This document shows, piece by piece, positions 1-13,124 of a stretch of 64,000 bases of DNA. Source of the stretch: Epiperipatus broadwayi (Eukaryota > Onychophora > Udeonychophora > Euonychophora > Peripatidae); the NCBI GenBank assembly GCA_028023455.1, contig JAQFVV010012422.1, forward strand, positions 10,393,337 to 10,457,336, written 5' to 3'. Positions within the stretch are counted from its first letter, which is position 1. Each line of letters opens with the position of its first letter. Below the pieces are notes generated by a model. That model saw nothing but the letters and a program-made list of their open reading frames with translations. It did not search any database and had not been told where the DNA came from. A program made the position numbers and the translations under genes.

Positions 1-487
1 TAATAACACTTTTATTTAACAAATATTATGTAATATTTGATTTTATTTACTAGTGCAGAGATAGTAAGTAATTTAAACAGTAAGGATTTTTCATCCTAAC
101 ACATATATTATAATGTTGTTTTTTTATAATATCTCAACAATGCTATTGTATTTTGTAAAATATTTATATTTACATTAGTATAAGTTTGTACACTCCAGAA
201 AAAGTAGAAAATATATTATAGAAATACATTTTAGATGGCTAATGAATAAGTGTTAAATTTAATTAATAAATTTATGTTAATTGTGATAAGAACATTGGGA
301 TCGATAAATTTCAATAAATATTTGCTGATTAAAAATATTTCTTGCTAAGATACTAATTAATTAATGGTATAGACTATAAATGACCTTATATGGAAATGAA
401 TTCATAAGACACCAATTAATTAGTTATCAATCTAAAAATATTACCTTATATGAAAGAAAGTAATTAACTGTGTGAGGAATTAAAAAC
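1..487. other. AT-rich sequence, nothing recognised
   Basis: Very AT-rich DNA with frequent stops on both strands. I see no exon, RNA gene, inverted repeat or transposon end here. Confidence 0.6.
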
Positions 488-1075
488 TATAAATAGAGTA
501 AGCAACAACATGCATGGTTCATTTTCCAGTTTATGTTGGTGAAAGATGTTAGTGACAATGGTTTCAGTGAGTATGCATAACTCAATGAAAATGTGTTCAT
601 GAGCAGCAATTTAAGAGGTCCAAAGAGTTTGGGAAACCAAAGCTGGAGGAAACAGTCTGGATAGCCACTAGATGCAAAGAGTTGATTTTTAAACAGATTT
701 CCAGTGAATTTACCAAGCGGACTGTTGCTGAAAGATGGAAGTGATTGCAGCTAAAAGCTCATAGTGATGGTTTCAGCGCTCTCTGATGAAGCTAGATGTG
801 ATCACATGCAGCTAAACTGGACAAGGGCCAAAGTGTTTGGGAAGCCACAGTCAATAAGAAACCATCTTGAAAACAGCTAGTCTAAAAGTTCATCAGGGGA
901 AATGAACCAAAGAGAACTATATATATATATATATAGATTGTGTTATGTGTGTAGCAATACCTCATCACAAGAAGTTAACCAAAGTGAATTATACATGTAT
1001 AGTATGTTATGTATGGGGCAAATACTTCATCAGGGGAAGTTAACTATCGGGAACTATAATAGCAGATTGTTTCTT
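488..1075. repeat. Degenerate tandem repeat block
   Basis: The block shows two levels of repetition. Around 618 and 826 there are two copies of a segment reading GTCCAAAGAGTTTGGGAAACC or close to it, about 208 bases apart, with related sequence before each (GAAAGATG...GTGATGGTTTCAG). At 890, 961 and 1027 there are three copies of a roughly 30-base segment that starts TTCATCAGGGGAA and continues to AACCAAAGAGAACTA, with spacings of 71 and 66 bases. A short open frame at 902-1105 only reflects these repeats and is not taken as a gene. It could be the edge of an unrecognised transposon. Confidence 0.6.
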
Positions 1076-1828
1076 ATGTATTATTTTGTTTGTTGGTATT
1101 CATAATGCATGGATTTCAAATACACAGCAAATCCCTTATTGAGTATTGAGGAAGCTCTCAAACTAAGACACAAGATGGAGACTTTTAAAAAGATAAGAAA
1201 AAACTTGCTTGGCCTCAAGAATTGTTAATTAGTAGTAATTGATATTTTTTTAATAACATCAAAAGTTAAAGTTTATCTCTATTTAATGGATATTATCTCC
1301 TTATTTCTATTTATTATATAAATATATGTATATATATTTTCTTTAGTATACATTGGAGAGTTAAATATTGCTAATATTTGATGAGATATAACTTCTCCAC
1401 TTTTTGATTCTAAAATCTAAATCAAAAGTAATTTAAATCAAAATGGTATATAAATGTTTGATTATTGCAATTATTATCGTATAAACTATAAAAAAAGAGT
1501 TTGAAATAATATTGTTTTATAATATTATATAAGTTTGTCTGCTAACGGAACTGAAATAAACTTTTTAGATCATAAAATTTATTATTAAAAACAGAAAAGG
1601 AGTATATAATTATGAATTTATTGCTTATTGCAATGAAAGAAGTATTTTGAATAATTTCACTACTTTTATCTGCTTATCTCAGTATAATGTACAGAAAGGA
1701 CAATTCAAAAATCAACTTGAGCTATTCAAAATTTATGAATTCATCAACACCAAACAATCTACCATGTTAATAAAGTTATGACAAGGTCAAACTAATATTA
1801 TTCAAATAATTGTCTATCATGTATATAT
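1076..1828. other. AT-rich sequence, nothing recognised
   Basis: No coding, RNA or transposon signal was seen. Short A/T runs only. Confidence 0.5.
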
Positions 1829-2054
1829 AATTATAATAAAAATAATAAATTTAACAGTAATAAACTATTATAAACAATCCTTAAATCTGCAGAAGTCCTT
1901 TTGGTTAATTTCTTAAGCCTGCCTCAACTGCCATTAAATTTTTTTTTTTTTTAATTTAATGGCAGTTGAGGCAGGTTTAAGACCGAAAGTACTTCTGCAG
2001 ATTTAAGGACTGTTTATAACAGTTTAGTTAAATTTATTATTTTTATTATAATTA
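1829..2054. repeat. Foldback (long hairpin) element
   Basis: Two arms of about 105 bases face each other across a T-rich loop near 1938-1952. The inner arm core TTAATGGCAGTTGAGGCAGG and the segment CTTCTGCAGATTTAAGGA are matched almost base for base by the opposite arm; the outer part (TTATTATAATTT type) pairs less uniquely because it is AT-rich. Such near-palindromes are typical of MITE or foldback elements, or of a recent inverted duplication. No open frame is present. A clean target duplication cannot be called in this AT-rich flank. Confidence 0.75.
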
Positions 2055-5000
2055 CAATTTTGTTTTAATTAACAGACATTTTATTTATATATATAAAAGA
2101 AGGTCAATCAGTCCCAATTAACGTTTTAAAAAAATTGAAATATATACGTTTGTTATTTTGTCATTTTTTCACTTTAACATATCATGAAAGATCAGTTCTT
2201 CCACCAGATATTTTTTTATAATACACAAACATATATTTAACATACAGCATATACATATAGTGTAAAATAAATGCATTAAATGAATTTTTGTCAGCATTTG
2301 TGCTTGTGTGAAAACTATTTTAAAGGTTAAATATTCTGATGTGATTATTATTATTAAAATTTATATATATATATATTGGCAGATAACTTGTAACCATGTA
2401 ATAATCTTGAGATATGTTTGAAGGATAGGTCTGCTATAATATAATGTTTTATATTTGACTGTAGTATATATAAGAGCTTATTGTAAGAAGGTATTTATCA
2501 AAGTCACTATAACTTGATGAAAATTATTTATAGACTTTTCAAAATTAAGCATGATGCAGGTGAACATATCAGTATTTTTGTCATATTTGACTGCCATTTA
2601 AGACATAAAAGGGATTATTTTAAGTTGTCTGTATCCCCAAAGAGGGAAATGTTATATTTAGTATAGTTCAAACAGAATCCTGATATTTTTTTAATTGCAG
2701 AGTTAGTACAATTCTACTCCAAAGAATGTTATCTCTGATTTTTAACTATTGATGTTAGCAAATGCTACTACTATTATTAATGTTATGCCTTATTTAGTCT
2801 TAGGAAATAAATGGTCTTTATTCAAACACAAATGCAACTTAACCAAATATATAATTACCAAATGGACAATATGAATTTCACAGAAATCGGTTGAAAAAAA
2901 ACAACTATGAAATGAAATTGATATTATGCTTTGTTATTTTGTTACTGTTGCCAGTCATAAATAAAAGATGAAACACTTATTTTATTTAAAGTGACTTTGT
3001 GTAATTTTTTTTTAATCACATCACTTACTTATACATATGGGTCATAGTGCATTACTTGATTTTGATAACTTAATTATTTTACTCTGAGAATATTAAAGTG
3101 TTACTATTAGTTGCACAAATATCAATAAGCAGCTATATTTTTAACATTAATGATTTAAAAATATTAAATAAATTATTTATATTTAGTTGATTTATAAATA
3201 TAATTTACATTCAATAAAATATCCTCTTTGTTTATACATTATATTTAGCAAGTGATAAAGTCTCATTAATGACTATTAAAGCTAAGTTATGAGAGTTAAA
3301 CAAGTAAAGTATAGAGGAGTGATAAAGTTGGATACATTCTTTTCATTTATATTATGAATTTGACTTGTATAATTATAGGATACCATTTCAAAAGCTAGTC
3401 CATTCTCATATTAATTGCCAGTAGAATTTGACACATAACATAGAAAGCTTCTTGTTTTGTATTTACTTATTATTAATTAAAAGACCACTTTTAGCATGAT
3501 TGTAATCTAGGTGTATAGAAATTAGAGGGAGTTTGAATAAAGGAATTAAAGATCCAAACCATTCATTCTCTCTCATACTATTACATATATATTGTAACAA
3601 TCTCTTTGACTCCAATACTATTTTTAGTTCAGCTCAAACATCAAAAATATGAAATATATAGTAATGCCATTTTATGAGACTCAATGATTAGCTAAAAATA
3701 TATAATACATAAAACAAAGTAGACAAGAGATGGTCACAATATAGTGGTTTTAACATTGAGAGGCATATAGAATATGCTCATCAATGGCATTACTATTGTA
3801 GAAATTTTCCAACTACTATCCTAGTATAATCATTAAAAAAATCCCTACAACAGACAATGACTAACACAATCTTTCATTAAAAATAATGATTATTCTACCC
3901 TTCACTTATTTGATAAACTATATAAAAAAAATAATGAAATCAAATGCATACTAAAATACTTTATAATAATTATTGCTACCATATGGATATCTCAAGGATA
4001 ATACTTACTTTCTTATAATATAATTAACAGTAAGATAATTGGATAATAGGAAGGATTTTACTAAGATCCAATCATCTTAATAATAATCACACCTAACATT
4101 ATAAACCTAAATTAAATTTTCTTATTAAAATTAACATAACTTTAATAATCATAATATAATAAATTAACATTCATTATTTACTACCTTACATTCTCTTAAA
4201 TAATTTAATTACACTTGAATATCAACAAATATCTTCATTGTACAACTATTAATTATAAAACAGAATAATAATTTACTATCATCAAAAGTTTTACAATACA
4301 ACTATAACATCGTCCCTTTCATTCACTTCAATACATTAATTACTTTAGCATCTCCTCTTTTAAATTACATCTTAAAAATGTATGTAAACCTTATAATATA
4401 TTCTATTAATAATCTATCTTTTAAACTAATATAATATTTTAAATTTATTCTAAGAATGAATATAAATTGATTTTAAAATAATAATAATGTGACTCTTAAG
4501 ATATTACCATTTTCAGTTAATGCTCCATGGAAATGATACTATTAAATAGCAATTCTTGATAATTATAATTTTCAAGTAATAAATAATTAATTTATCAAGT
4601 TCTCCTTTTTTATAACATCTTTGGCATAAATTATCCAATAATTAGATTTTTAATTGTAATCATTTTTATAAATGATCCATGTGCTTTGATATGATTTCTG
4701 AGTTGATAACTTAAAAATAATTCTGAGTAGAAATAAAGTCACTAGTCCAAGATTTATATTAAAATAACTGTTTATTTTTTATTAGTAGTAACAATAACTA
4801 ACAACTTAACAAATAAAAAATAACATAATTAAACTTTAAAATACATATGAACTAACTAAAATATATGTACAATTAATTACATTAAAAAATAATTAAATTA
4901 AATAAACATACTTCTTTTCAATTTAACATTGATGTTCATATAAATGTTCTATTCCTCAAACATTAAATTCATCTATTATCAACATGTATATTTTCTTTCA

Positions 5001-7333
5001 TGTTGATAATTAATTTTACCAACCATGAGTGTTTCTTGTGGGTTCAACTTTTAAATCCTGTTTTTCATCTACTGATATAATACATTATCTTTTGCAATGT
5101 TTACATAATACTTTATTACCTTTCATAATATAAGTCTGCAAAAACTTTATTCATAAAATTTACATATAAAAATTTAGTTTATGTGATTATAACTTTTAAT
5201 ATAATATTGAAATAATTAAGTGAATCAAGATTCCATATTAATAAATAGTCACTCATCCTGTTTACTCTTTACTTCTCTTTTCATTCACTTTTTCATTTTT
5301 ACTTTTGATCTTATATTTTATCTTTAGCATTAAATCCATCAGATTTTACTTAACTACTACTGCTTTGCATTTATTATTGTTCTTTTAACAACCAATTTCT
5401 ACTACCTAGGAAGGAATCTATAATATTTCTAAAGATAACTAGTCTACATATGATGCAATGCTCGTTATATACCTTTCTTTACTATATCCAAAATTCTATA
5501 GATAAGAAACTGATTTTTAATAAACTATTATTTCTAAATATAGGAATGGAGGTCTCCTTTTCTTTTTAATGGAATGTTATATCTTGGCAAGCAGTCATTT
5601 TTATCTTAATAATTATAGCCAATATCCTGGCTTCTCTACTAAGTTCTTATGAAAATTAACATCCATGTTTTGTGGAAATTCCTTTCATCTCTTCATACTA
5701 AAGTACATATATGAGTGTCACATCACTCAATCATATTATTATATTAATCAGTTCTTCAGGAAGGTATTTCATACTATCCTGGAATTATAACTTATCTTTC
5801 TACACTATATATTTTTAGCATCACTGACCATAATCTTCCTCACAATAATACTACAATATCATCTTCCCATTAAATATTCTTCTATATTATTAATAATTTA
5901 TATTACTAAACAAATCATATCTTATGATAACTTTCAAACATTCTACTTTTGATCATACATAATTGTTTTGTTACTTTTGGCATTTATTCTCCAGCATCTC
6001 CTCATACTTTCATGTGAGATTCAAATAGTATAAGTATTTTTTATTCCCATGAATCCCATCTCTTGATTCATCATTATAACATCAATTTACTCATTAAATA
6101 TTTTTATATTTAAAAATAAAATATTTATTAACTTAATTTAAATAATTTTACCTTCTAACATAACTATAAAGTATTGTTTTACTTATACTTTTTTTTCTCA
6201 ACACTCAGGTATACTATAATAACTTTCTAAGCATACTTCTTATTATCATAAACATATAAAAATATATTAATATGTCATAATATCCAATTCTATTACATCT
6301 CATATTATTAGCTTATAACTAAACTTAATATCTAATATTACATACGCCTTACTATTAACTATAATAACTAAAGAAATATATATATATTTCTCTTTTCTTT
6401 CCTAGTTTTGCATCATTACAGTCTTCAGCATAACACTTCACCTCCTTGTGAATCACTAGTTTCATTTCTCCACTTACCAGGAACTTCCAAGATCATGTGC
6501 AAAACATTTAAAATCACAAATGACACTTTGATAAAATACTTTAAAAATTCGATGCATCTTTGTCTAATCGTTCAGATTTGAATATGTTCTAAATGTTAAA
6601 TAAGCATAACCATCATAAACATTTAATACGATTGTAGTTAAATAAATGTTTAAAAATACATTTGAGTATTAATCTCTCTACTATTAAACTTTACTGCATG
6701 TAATATTAATTCATAAATCTTTCTTATTTTCACTTTTCTTTTCATTATATTTTGCTTAATAATTATTTCATTCTGAAAATAAACACATATAACTTCATTT
6801 AACTTTATTATCCAGCAATATATTATTTTATCAAAACCTTTCATAATAAAAATTAATAGCTTATCTTACTAAGTCTTTATCCTGTTAATATTGTATACAG
6901 TAGGATAGTCTTATTTGCTAAATAAAATATTCACCTTAGGTATAAGCTTTTATTTAAGAAAATCTATAATAAACATTTGTTATCATATTTGTTTGCTTAA
7001 TATTTCTTAATTATAAAATATATGATGAATATTTATTCTTTTTTATAATTTTATAAGGTTAATTTAAATAATACAAGTTATTTTAATTTAATAAGATAAC
7101 TAGTTTGACTCTTTATTTTCATTAATAAAGTATTTCAAAGTTCAGTAAACTAATTTAATTATTTTATGTAAGTTATCACTTTGTATCTATTTTTTGCTCC
7201 TCTTCATAATCAAGTTATTATTTAAATTAATCAATAAAGCAGAGATAAACAAAACATATTTTTTTACATGAAAGTATTTACACCTTTTAACTAATTGAAG
7301 CTGAGGATCATTATTTTTCCTGGTTTCTACAAT
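2055..7333. other. Long AT-rich tract without genes, G-poor from about 3.85 kb
   Basis: About 5.3 kb with no exon, RNA gene or recognisable transposon on either strand. From about 3850 the + strand has clearly more C than G (for example 4261-4320 has about 12 C and 3 G). This asymmetry ends near the LINE at 7.5 kb. A short open frame at 6650-6844 on the - strand has no recognisable features and is not annotated. Confidence 0.5.
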
Positions 7334-7520
<187 letters not shown>

Positions 7521-7699
7521 TCAATTCAATTCTTTATTTAATGTACATATCAACAGCATTTAGCCAATTATAGATTGCACAGTAATTTCATTATCATATA
7601 CAAATCTAAATAAGCATTAAAAAAACAAAACAAAATAAAAAATAATACCAATAAAATAGAAAAACAATACAATGCACAAATAAATAAAAAGGCAATATA

Positions 7700-9301
7700 T
7701 CAAATGAAATTAAGGATAATATTTTTTATGAGGACTTTAATGAATTGTTTAAAATCCAGATTAAAAACATCATCATTACCAAAATCTTTGTTATAAGTTC
7801 TAGGTAAACAAAATAAAGGGGGAAATCTTAATACATCAGATTTACAAATTTTCAGTTCAAAAATATTGTGAGTACAAGTATTATAATTCTGTTTCTTAAT
7901 ACCTAAATTAGAAAGCAAATTAAATACAGAAATATTCTGGGAAATAAATTTATGAAAAAGCTTGAGATCTCTTGTTTTTCATCTCAGCAGTAAATCAATA
8001 TAGTGTTCATTACCTAAACTATTCAATTTTGCAAATTTGTCAAAAACACACTGAATTCTTATATCTGTCCTGTTATGAGGACTCCATATAATTGAACCAT
8101 ACTCCAAGATGGGAAGAACTAATGATATAAAAAGTTTAATTTTTGTAAATTTATTAAATGCTTTTCCATATCTGTAAATAGCTCCTACAATTTTAAGAGA
8201 TTTATTCACCATAAAATTAATGTGATTATGAAAAGACCCATTATTGGAAAATATTATTCCTAGATCTCTTTGATGATCATTTGTTATAATTTTAGAATCA
8301 CCAATATAGTAGGAAAACCTTAAGATTTCAGATTTTCTAGAGTAAGAGACAATGGAGCACTTATCCATATTTATATCTATATAATTACATTCACACCAAT
8401 TCAAAAAATTATCTATATCACTTTGAAGTAAAAAACAGTCATTAATAGAACAAATATGCCTAAAAATTTTGCAATCATCTGCATAACATAGAAGATGTGA
8501 AAATTTAATGCATGTTTTTAGGTCATCAATGTATACATTAAATAATAAAGGTGCAAGAACACTGCCTTGAGGCACCCCAGTGAAGCAATAATATGGTAAT
8601 GACAATTTATTATTAAACCTCACACAAGACATTCTATCCTTAAGAAAAGAGTCAAACCAATTAATTAATAATTTGGAAAAACCTAACCTACAAAGCTTCT
8701 GAAGAATAATTTTATGATTAACTTTATCAAAAGCCTTGGACATATCAAAATAAACAACATCTAACCTAGATTGATTCTCAATTGAGTTTGAAATGTGATC
8801 AAAAATAGTTAGCAAATTTGTTTCAATGGACCTATTAGGCAAAAATCCATGCTGCTCTGGTGCCAAAACCTTAAAGACATCCAAGATAATTTTATTATAT
8901 AAACATCTTTCAAATATTCGAGCAACAGTGTGTAGAATTAAAATAGGCCTATAGTCACTTACCAAATCTCTAGATCCTTTCTTAAAAATAGGAACAACTT
9001 TAGCAATTTAAAGGGATTTAGGAAAAGTACCATTTGCTAAAGAGCAATTAAAATATGCAAAAGAGAAGAAGCAATGTATTCAGCACATCCTTTATAAATG
9101 AAAGCCGGAATATTGTCAAGGCCCACACTAGAATGTAATTTAAGCTGCTTAATAGCAAAAACAGCGTCAGATTCAATAAATGAATCCAATATCCTTTCTT
9201 TAACTAGATCATTATTTGCAGTTAAATTAGTAAAAGACTGAGATTGTTTAAAAAGCTCTGAGAAATAATGAGAAAAATAATCTGCGGCTAGATTAGAATT
9301 A
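7700..9301 (-). pseudogene. LINE ORF2, reverse transcriptase and C-terminal region
   Basis: The longest intact piece (7979-8965, 328 residues) is a reverse transcriptase: it has the FDMSKAFDKVNH motif (first catalytic Asp), then GVPQGSVLAPLLFNVYI, then CYADDCKIF with the catalytic Asp pair, then thumb-like sequence ending ILEYGSIIW. Upstream to 9301 the frame continues with GTFPKSL, a stop near 9010, and AKVVPIFKKGSRD, the usual start of the fingers region. After a TGA at 7979-7981 the same frame continues (KTRDLKLFHKFI) to about 7700, matching the C-terminal tail of Jockey-type ORF2. It would have copied the element RNA at the target site; it is now inactive. Confidence 0.92.
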
Positions 9302-9871
9302 TTACTCTGTAATTTTTTTTATTGTAATACCTAAATCCTTAACCAGAGACCAAAATTGCAAAGGATTATCAGAAATATGACTTTCAGTGTTTTGTATAAA
9401 TTTTTGAAAATCTGTATGATATATAACCTTTGACAATCTTCTATAATTAATAAAATTGTTATAATAATTTAAGTTCTTAGTTTTCCAATATTTACAATGA
9501 TGAAATGATTTCCTTTTCATAATTTCTTTAAGAGAAACTGAAAACCAGAGAGGAAAATGGTTAGTTAAAATTTTTTCCTTAGGAATGTATTTGTCAATTA
9601 GTTCACTAAATGATTGTTCAAAAAACTTCATACAGAAATCTACATCAGATAAAGAATACAAATTTTTCCAGTTAAAATTAGATAATTGTAAACAAAGACC
9701 CAAATAATTTCCTTTTTTGTAGTTTCTTTTCATAATTTTAAAAGGACAAAGTCTATTAAATTTAATATTAATATAAAATTCTAAGGCAGAATGATGCAAA
9801 TCTATGGAAAAAGGAAGAGAAGAAATAGTTAAACATTCAATTGTAGGAAAATTACTAAGAATATAATGCAA
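9302..9871 (-). pseudogene. LINE ORF2, linker between endonuclease and RT
   Basis: This 189-residue open frame has the pattern seen between the endonuclease and RT of Jockey-type ORF2: DLHHSALEFYI, then KRNYKKGNYLGL, NWKNLYSLSDVDFC, IDKYIPKEKI and FPLWFSVSLKEIM, ending FIQNTESHISDNPLQFWSLV. It is separated from the endonuclease upstream and the RT downstream by frameshifts. It has no catalytic motif of its own. Confidence 0.8.
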
Positions 9872-9904
9872 TGTGTGATCATTAAAATTGGTGTAAGGAT
9901 TAAA

Positions 9905-10466
9905 TTATTTTAAATTTAACAAATTGCAAAAACGAATCATTCTCAATGCTTTAGGTGAAAAAGAGACTGAATCTATGATAGTAGTACCTGAATATAAATC
10001 AGGAATATTAAAATCACCAGTAATAACTATATATGATTCATATTTGATTAAAAAATCTTCAAGAATAGAAAAAAACTCATTAAACTCTAAAAAGGATAAT
10101 GTTGGCTTTATGTAGATAGTACCCAAAAGAACCTTGACACTATTTTTCAAACATATTTCACACCATGTAGCTTCACAAGATGATGATGAAATAGAAATAT
10201 ACTTATGTATAAAATTACATTTAAAAGTAATGAGCGTGCCTCCACCTTTGGAAGCAACATCAGAAGATCTATCTATTATCCATAAAAATATCATCTGAAA
10301 TGTGTTGAGTAAGCCAAGTTTCTGAAATAAAAACAATATCAAAATTTTCAGAACTGAAAAATTGCTTAATTTTTGCAGTCTTAGTTCTCATCCCATGAAT
10401 GTTTATATAAAAACAATAAACTCCAAACATAATATCAAAAAATATATAAAAACAAACAATAATCAA
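9905..10466 (-). pseudogene. LINE ORF2, APE-type endonuclease domain, frameshifted
   Basis: ORF2 probably starts at the ATG ending at 10466. The N-terminal piece reads INIHGMRTKTAKIKQF and FDIVFISETWL, the Asn and Glu-containing motifs of apurinic/apyrimidinic-type endonucleases. A frameshift near 10275 moves the rest into another frame, where DRSSDVASKGGGTLI, WCEICLKN, LLGTIYIKP and VITGDFNIPD follow; the last is the Asp/Asn catalytic motif. The domain nicks target DNA to prime reverse transcription. The start lies about 35 bases after the ORF1 stop. Confidence 0.88.
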
Positions 10467-10501
10467 GAGAAAAAAATGTTAATAAATATGGGCAAAAGAA
10501 A

Positions 10502-10662
10502 TTAATCAGAAAGTATTAATGAAGTAGCCAAAGAACCATAAAAAAAATTTAATGCAGTACCGCAAGACCATAAATAATTTGAAATAAACTCCAAATGCTT
10601 ATGTTTGGGAATTGAAACAAACAAACTACTAATATTAGAATTAAACATATTAATCTTAATAC
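10502..10662 (-). pseudogene. LINE ORF1, C-terminal part
   Basis: In - strand frame this reads from KINMFNSNISSLFVSIPK through YLWSCGTALNFFYGS to a stop at 10502. The FVSIPK...LW pattern resembles the end of the nucleic-acid-binding ORF1 of Jockey/CR1 elements. It is cut from its upstream part (12487-13008) by an inserted element; with one copy of the target duplication the two parts are in the same frame. Confidence 0.7.
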
Positions 10663-12486
10663 TGTAACGGTCAGAATCGTCTATCTCGCTAACACACTGC
10701 ATAATTCAAACCCCAGACACTAAACTGAACATTCTAGGAGGGGTTGCCTTCTAGATATACTAAGTTCGAATCTAAAGTCCAAATTTCACAGCGCCACCTG
10801 CGTGATAACGCATCTGATGCTACAACTAGTATAACCTTTTACCGGTGCCTGGTGGTCAGGGAGAAACAAAAGACTCTATACTAAGATAAGTTTGGTGTAA
10901 TTAACGTCTATGGATTTACATAAGAAATGCAGAAAATATATATATGACCGAGACAGTGATAGGAATCAAATAAAATAGAGATAAAATTTAGTTTAAAATA
11001 ATTTCACACAATTTATTTAGATAAATATATATATAACCCACTGTCTTTATATGAGACAGGGACGTATTAAATAATTGTTATTTATATTTCAGCAATGACA
11101 AAAGATTTTAAACAGATGATATATTCTATTCCTCGCTAATACATTAGATAATTTTAGAGATAAATATTATCTTTGAGTAATAGAAAGTTTAAGAAAAATA
11201 TTTGAAATTAAATTTCTAAAATATTTATTGACTTCGAGAATAGTAAGACTAAAGCTTACTACAAACGTGGGAATGTGATCAAAGCATTTATTTGAGAATA
11301 ATAATAATTGGTTTGTATTGGGGTCAGTATTTGAAGTGAATTTATAAAGTTGGAGGGTGTGATCGTTTAAGTCACGGATGCTTTGTAAAATAAATATAAA
11401 ATGAAACAATATTGAAAATCCGGAATAATTAGGAGGGCATCTCGCCGCTAACCCGTAGGAAAGTATTTTGACGAAACAGCGAAACTTAGGATGTGTGACG
11501 ATTGGTTTAATTCCCAGGGGTGTCATTTGGGACACCCTCTGCCTGGAAACCAAGGTGGAGAGAAGGCCTTAGGTGTAAAGAATCCTTGAAAAATAAAACA
11601 AAGGGTCTCAACAACCAATTCATTACCAGCAATAGAGACTAGTGTATATAAAAACATACTAAATGGGTTTTACTTGTATTAGAGAAATGCCCAATCAACT
11701 TCCCTGAAATTCATTTAAAAGGGTCGCACATTCTCGTCATCAATGATGAACCTTATAATTAAAATAGAACAGTAATTAAAATAAGAAAATCATGCTTGGG
11801 GTTTGAAAAGTAAGTATAGATTTATATACCAATCATGCATTTGGGGACACATTTAATCATTGACTTCGCACATACTCTTATATTAGATTAAAATCAATAA
11901 CATTAGATTTTAAACTATTGATTATGTTACATTAAAGAAAGAATCCCCTCGAACGAGTGATTTCAAGACAATAAAATTGGAAAATTATAAATTTAAAATA
12001 TCCTTAATACCGTCTTATTTTCAATAGAGGGAATAGTTCCTCGTCAAAGAGATTCTGCACTTATCATAATAAAATAAAAAGCTTTATAAATAGAAAATAT
12101 TAACCCAAAAATATTTGAGAGATTTTTTCAAATAAAACGAAAATATTTTATTTTAAATGTAATATTTGAACTACTACTAAACGAATATTTACTAAAGAAT
12201 TTTATTTTAAATCAAAAATATACGACGGTAATATATTGTAAATAGACCAAACAAAAACAACAATTTAAATTTTGATATGTTTTAAAAGGAACAAGGGGGA
12301 ATAGACAATACTTACTTTTAATAAAGTAAATAGGAACAAAACAAATTCCAATATTTTATTTGGGAATAAGTAAATAAACGAGCATGGCTCGGTTTAAAAT
12401 TAGGCGGGATTCGGATAGGATACCACACACGAAGAGGGTTCAAACAAGGAGAGGGTAGGAAGAGGGGAAGGGAAAAAGCAAAAAAG
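10663..12486 (-). mobile_element. LTR-like element (probable solo LTR) inside LINE ORF1
   Basis: The insertion begins TGTAACGGTCAGAATCG on the + strand and ends at 12486. It is flanked by TAATAC on both sides (10657-10662 and 12487-12492), a plausible 6 bp target duplication. Its left end matches the ends of elements at 27163, 39104, 50930, 53090 and 61628, which look like the right ends of LTRs read on the - strand (all end ...TTACA or ...GTACA when reversed). The segment CAGGGAGAAACAA near 10858 also occurs in the 50.9 kb element. No coding sequence is seen. The right border (AAAAAG) lacks the usual CA, so LTR status is inferred. A GCGCCA motif with hairpin lies at 10791-10812. Confidence 0.55.
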
Positions 12487-13008
12487 TAATACATATGACT
12501 TTAACCTGAAGTTTGTCTTTCAAAAATCTCTGTACATCAGAAGAATTAGCATCTACTGGCAAATTTGAAACCAAATATTTATAATATTTATCATTATCCT
12601 TAATTAATAATGAACCATTACCATTATTAGGACTTTTATAAGAAATTGGATCTTTAAACCTAAGTTTTTCACTATCTTTAGAAATATCCTGTCCAAAATT
12701 AGAAGAATAATTATTAAATTTTTTATTAAAAAATTTATTTGAATTTAGTCTAAAATTGTGGGGTAAACTATCCTGTTTGCCAAGCTGCCTAACTGATAAT
12801 TTTCTATTAGAAAATTGCTGAAAAGGAGAAGAGGTATTAGAAGAATATATTGATGAAACAGAACTGGAAGGCCACCATTTATAAGATACATTAGAATTAT
12901 TAGGATCTCTATAAGAAATTGGACCTTTAAGCCCAAGTTCTTCATTCTCTTTAGAAATATTCTGCCCAAAATCATTTTTTCTTTTAATGTGTTTTTTGAA
13001 AAGTAAAA
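12487..13008 (-). pseudogene. LINE ORF1, N-terminal and central part
   Basis: A - strand frame contains FGQNISKENEELGLKGPISY, then a Ser/Asn-rich stretch (SSVSSIYSSNTSSPFQQF), then a second diverged copy of the first motif (FGQDISKDSEKLRFKDPISY), then DNDKYYKYLVSNLPVDANSS and VQRFLKDKLQVK. The last part resembles the RNA-recognition-like fold of many LINE ORF1 proteins (beta strand, NLP, helix). The true start is not clear because the frame runs into the microsatellite at 13009. It would bind element RNA; it is now separated from its C-terminus. Confidence 0.6.
12623..12975 (-). repeat. Internal direct duplication in LINE ORF1
   Basis: Two copies of an 85-base segment lie at about 12623-12708 and 12895-12975, about 270 bases apart, both containing TATAAGAAATTGGA on the + strand. 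They encode two versions of an FGQ-ISK...PISY...PNN motif in the same frame, so the duplication was probably part of the protein rather than later damage. Confidence 0.7.
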
Positions 13009-13027
13009 CAACAACAACAACAACAAC

Positions 13028-13123
<96 letters not shown>
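13009..13123. repeat. Compound (CAA)n(TAA)n microsatellite at LINE 5' end
   Basis: About 7 CAA units are followed by about 31 TAA units, in the same order and orientation as the tract at 7334-7520 on the other side of the LINE. This suggests either insertion into an existing microsatellite or a LINE placed after the 3' tail of an older copy. Confidence 0.85.

Positions 13124-13124
<1 letters not shown>

Larger units (their letters stand above)
7521..13008 (-). mobile_element. Jockey/CR1-group non-LTR retrotransposon (LINE), broken
   Basis: On the - strand this stretch carries, in order, an ORF1 fragment, an apurinic-type endonuclease, a linker, a reverse transcriptase and a C-terminal region, then a 3' end with AATAAAGAATTGAATT and a trinucleotide tail. 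That is the layout of a two-ORF LINE of the Jockey/CR1 group. It is dead: a frameshift lies near 10275, others lie between the endonuclease, linker and RT, stop codons fall near 9010 and at 7979-7981, and an LTR-like element sits inside ORF1 (10663-12486). The clade assignment rests on motif style only; a phylogeny of the RT domain would be needed to separate Jockey, CR1, L2 and I. Confidence 0.9.
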
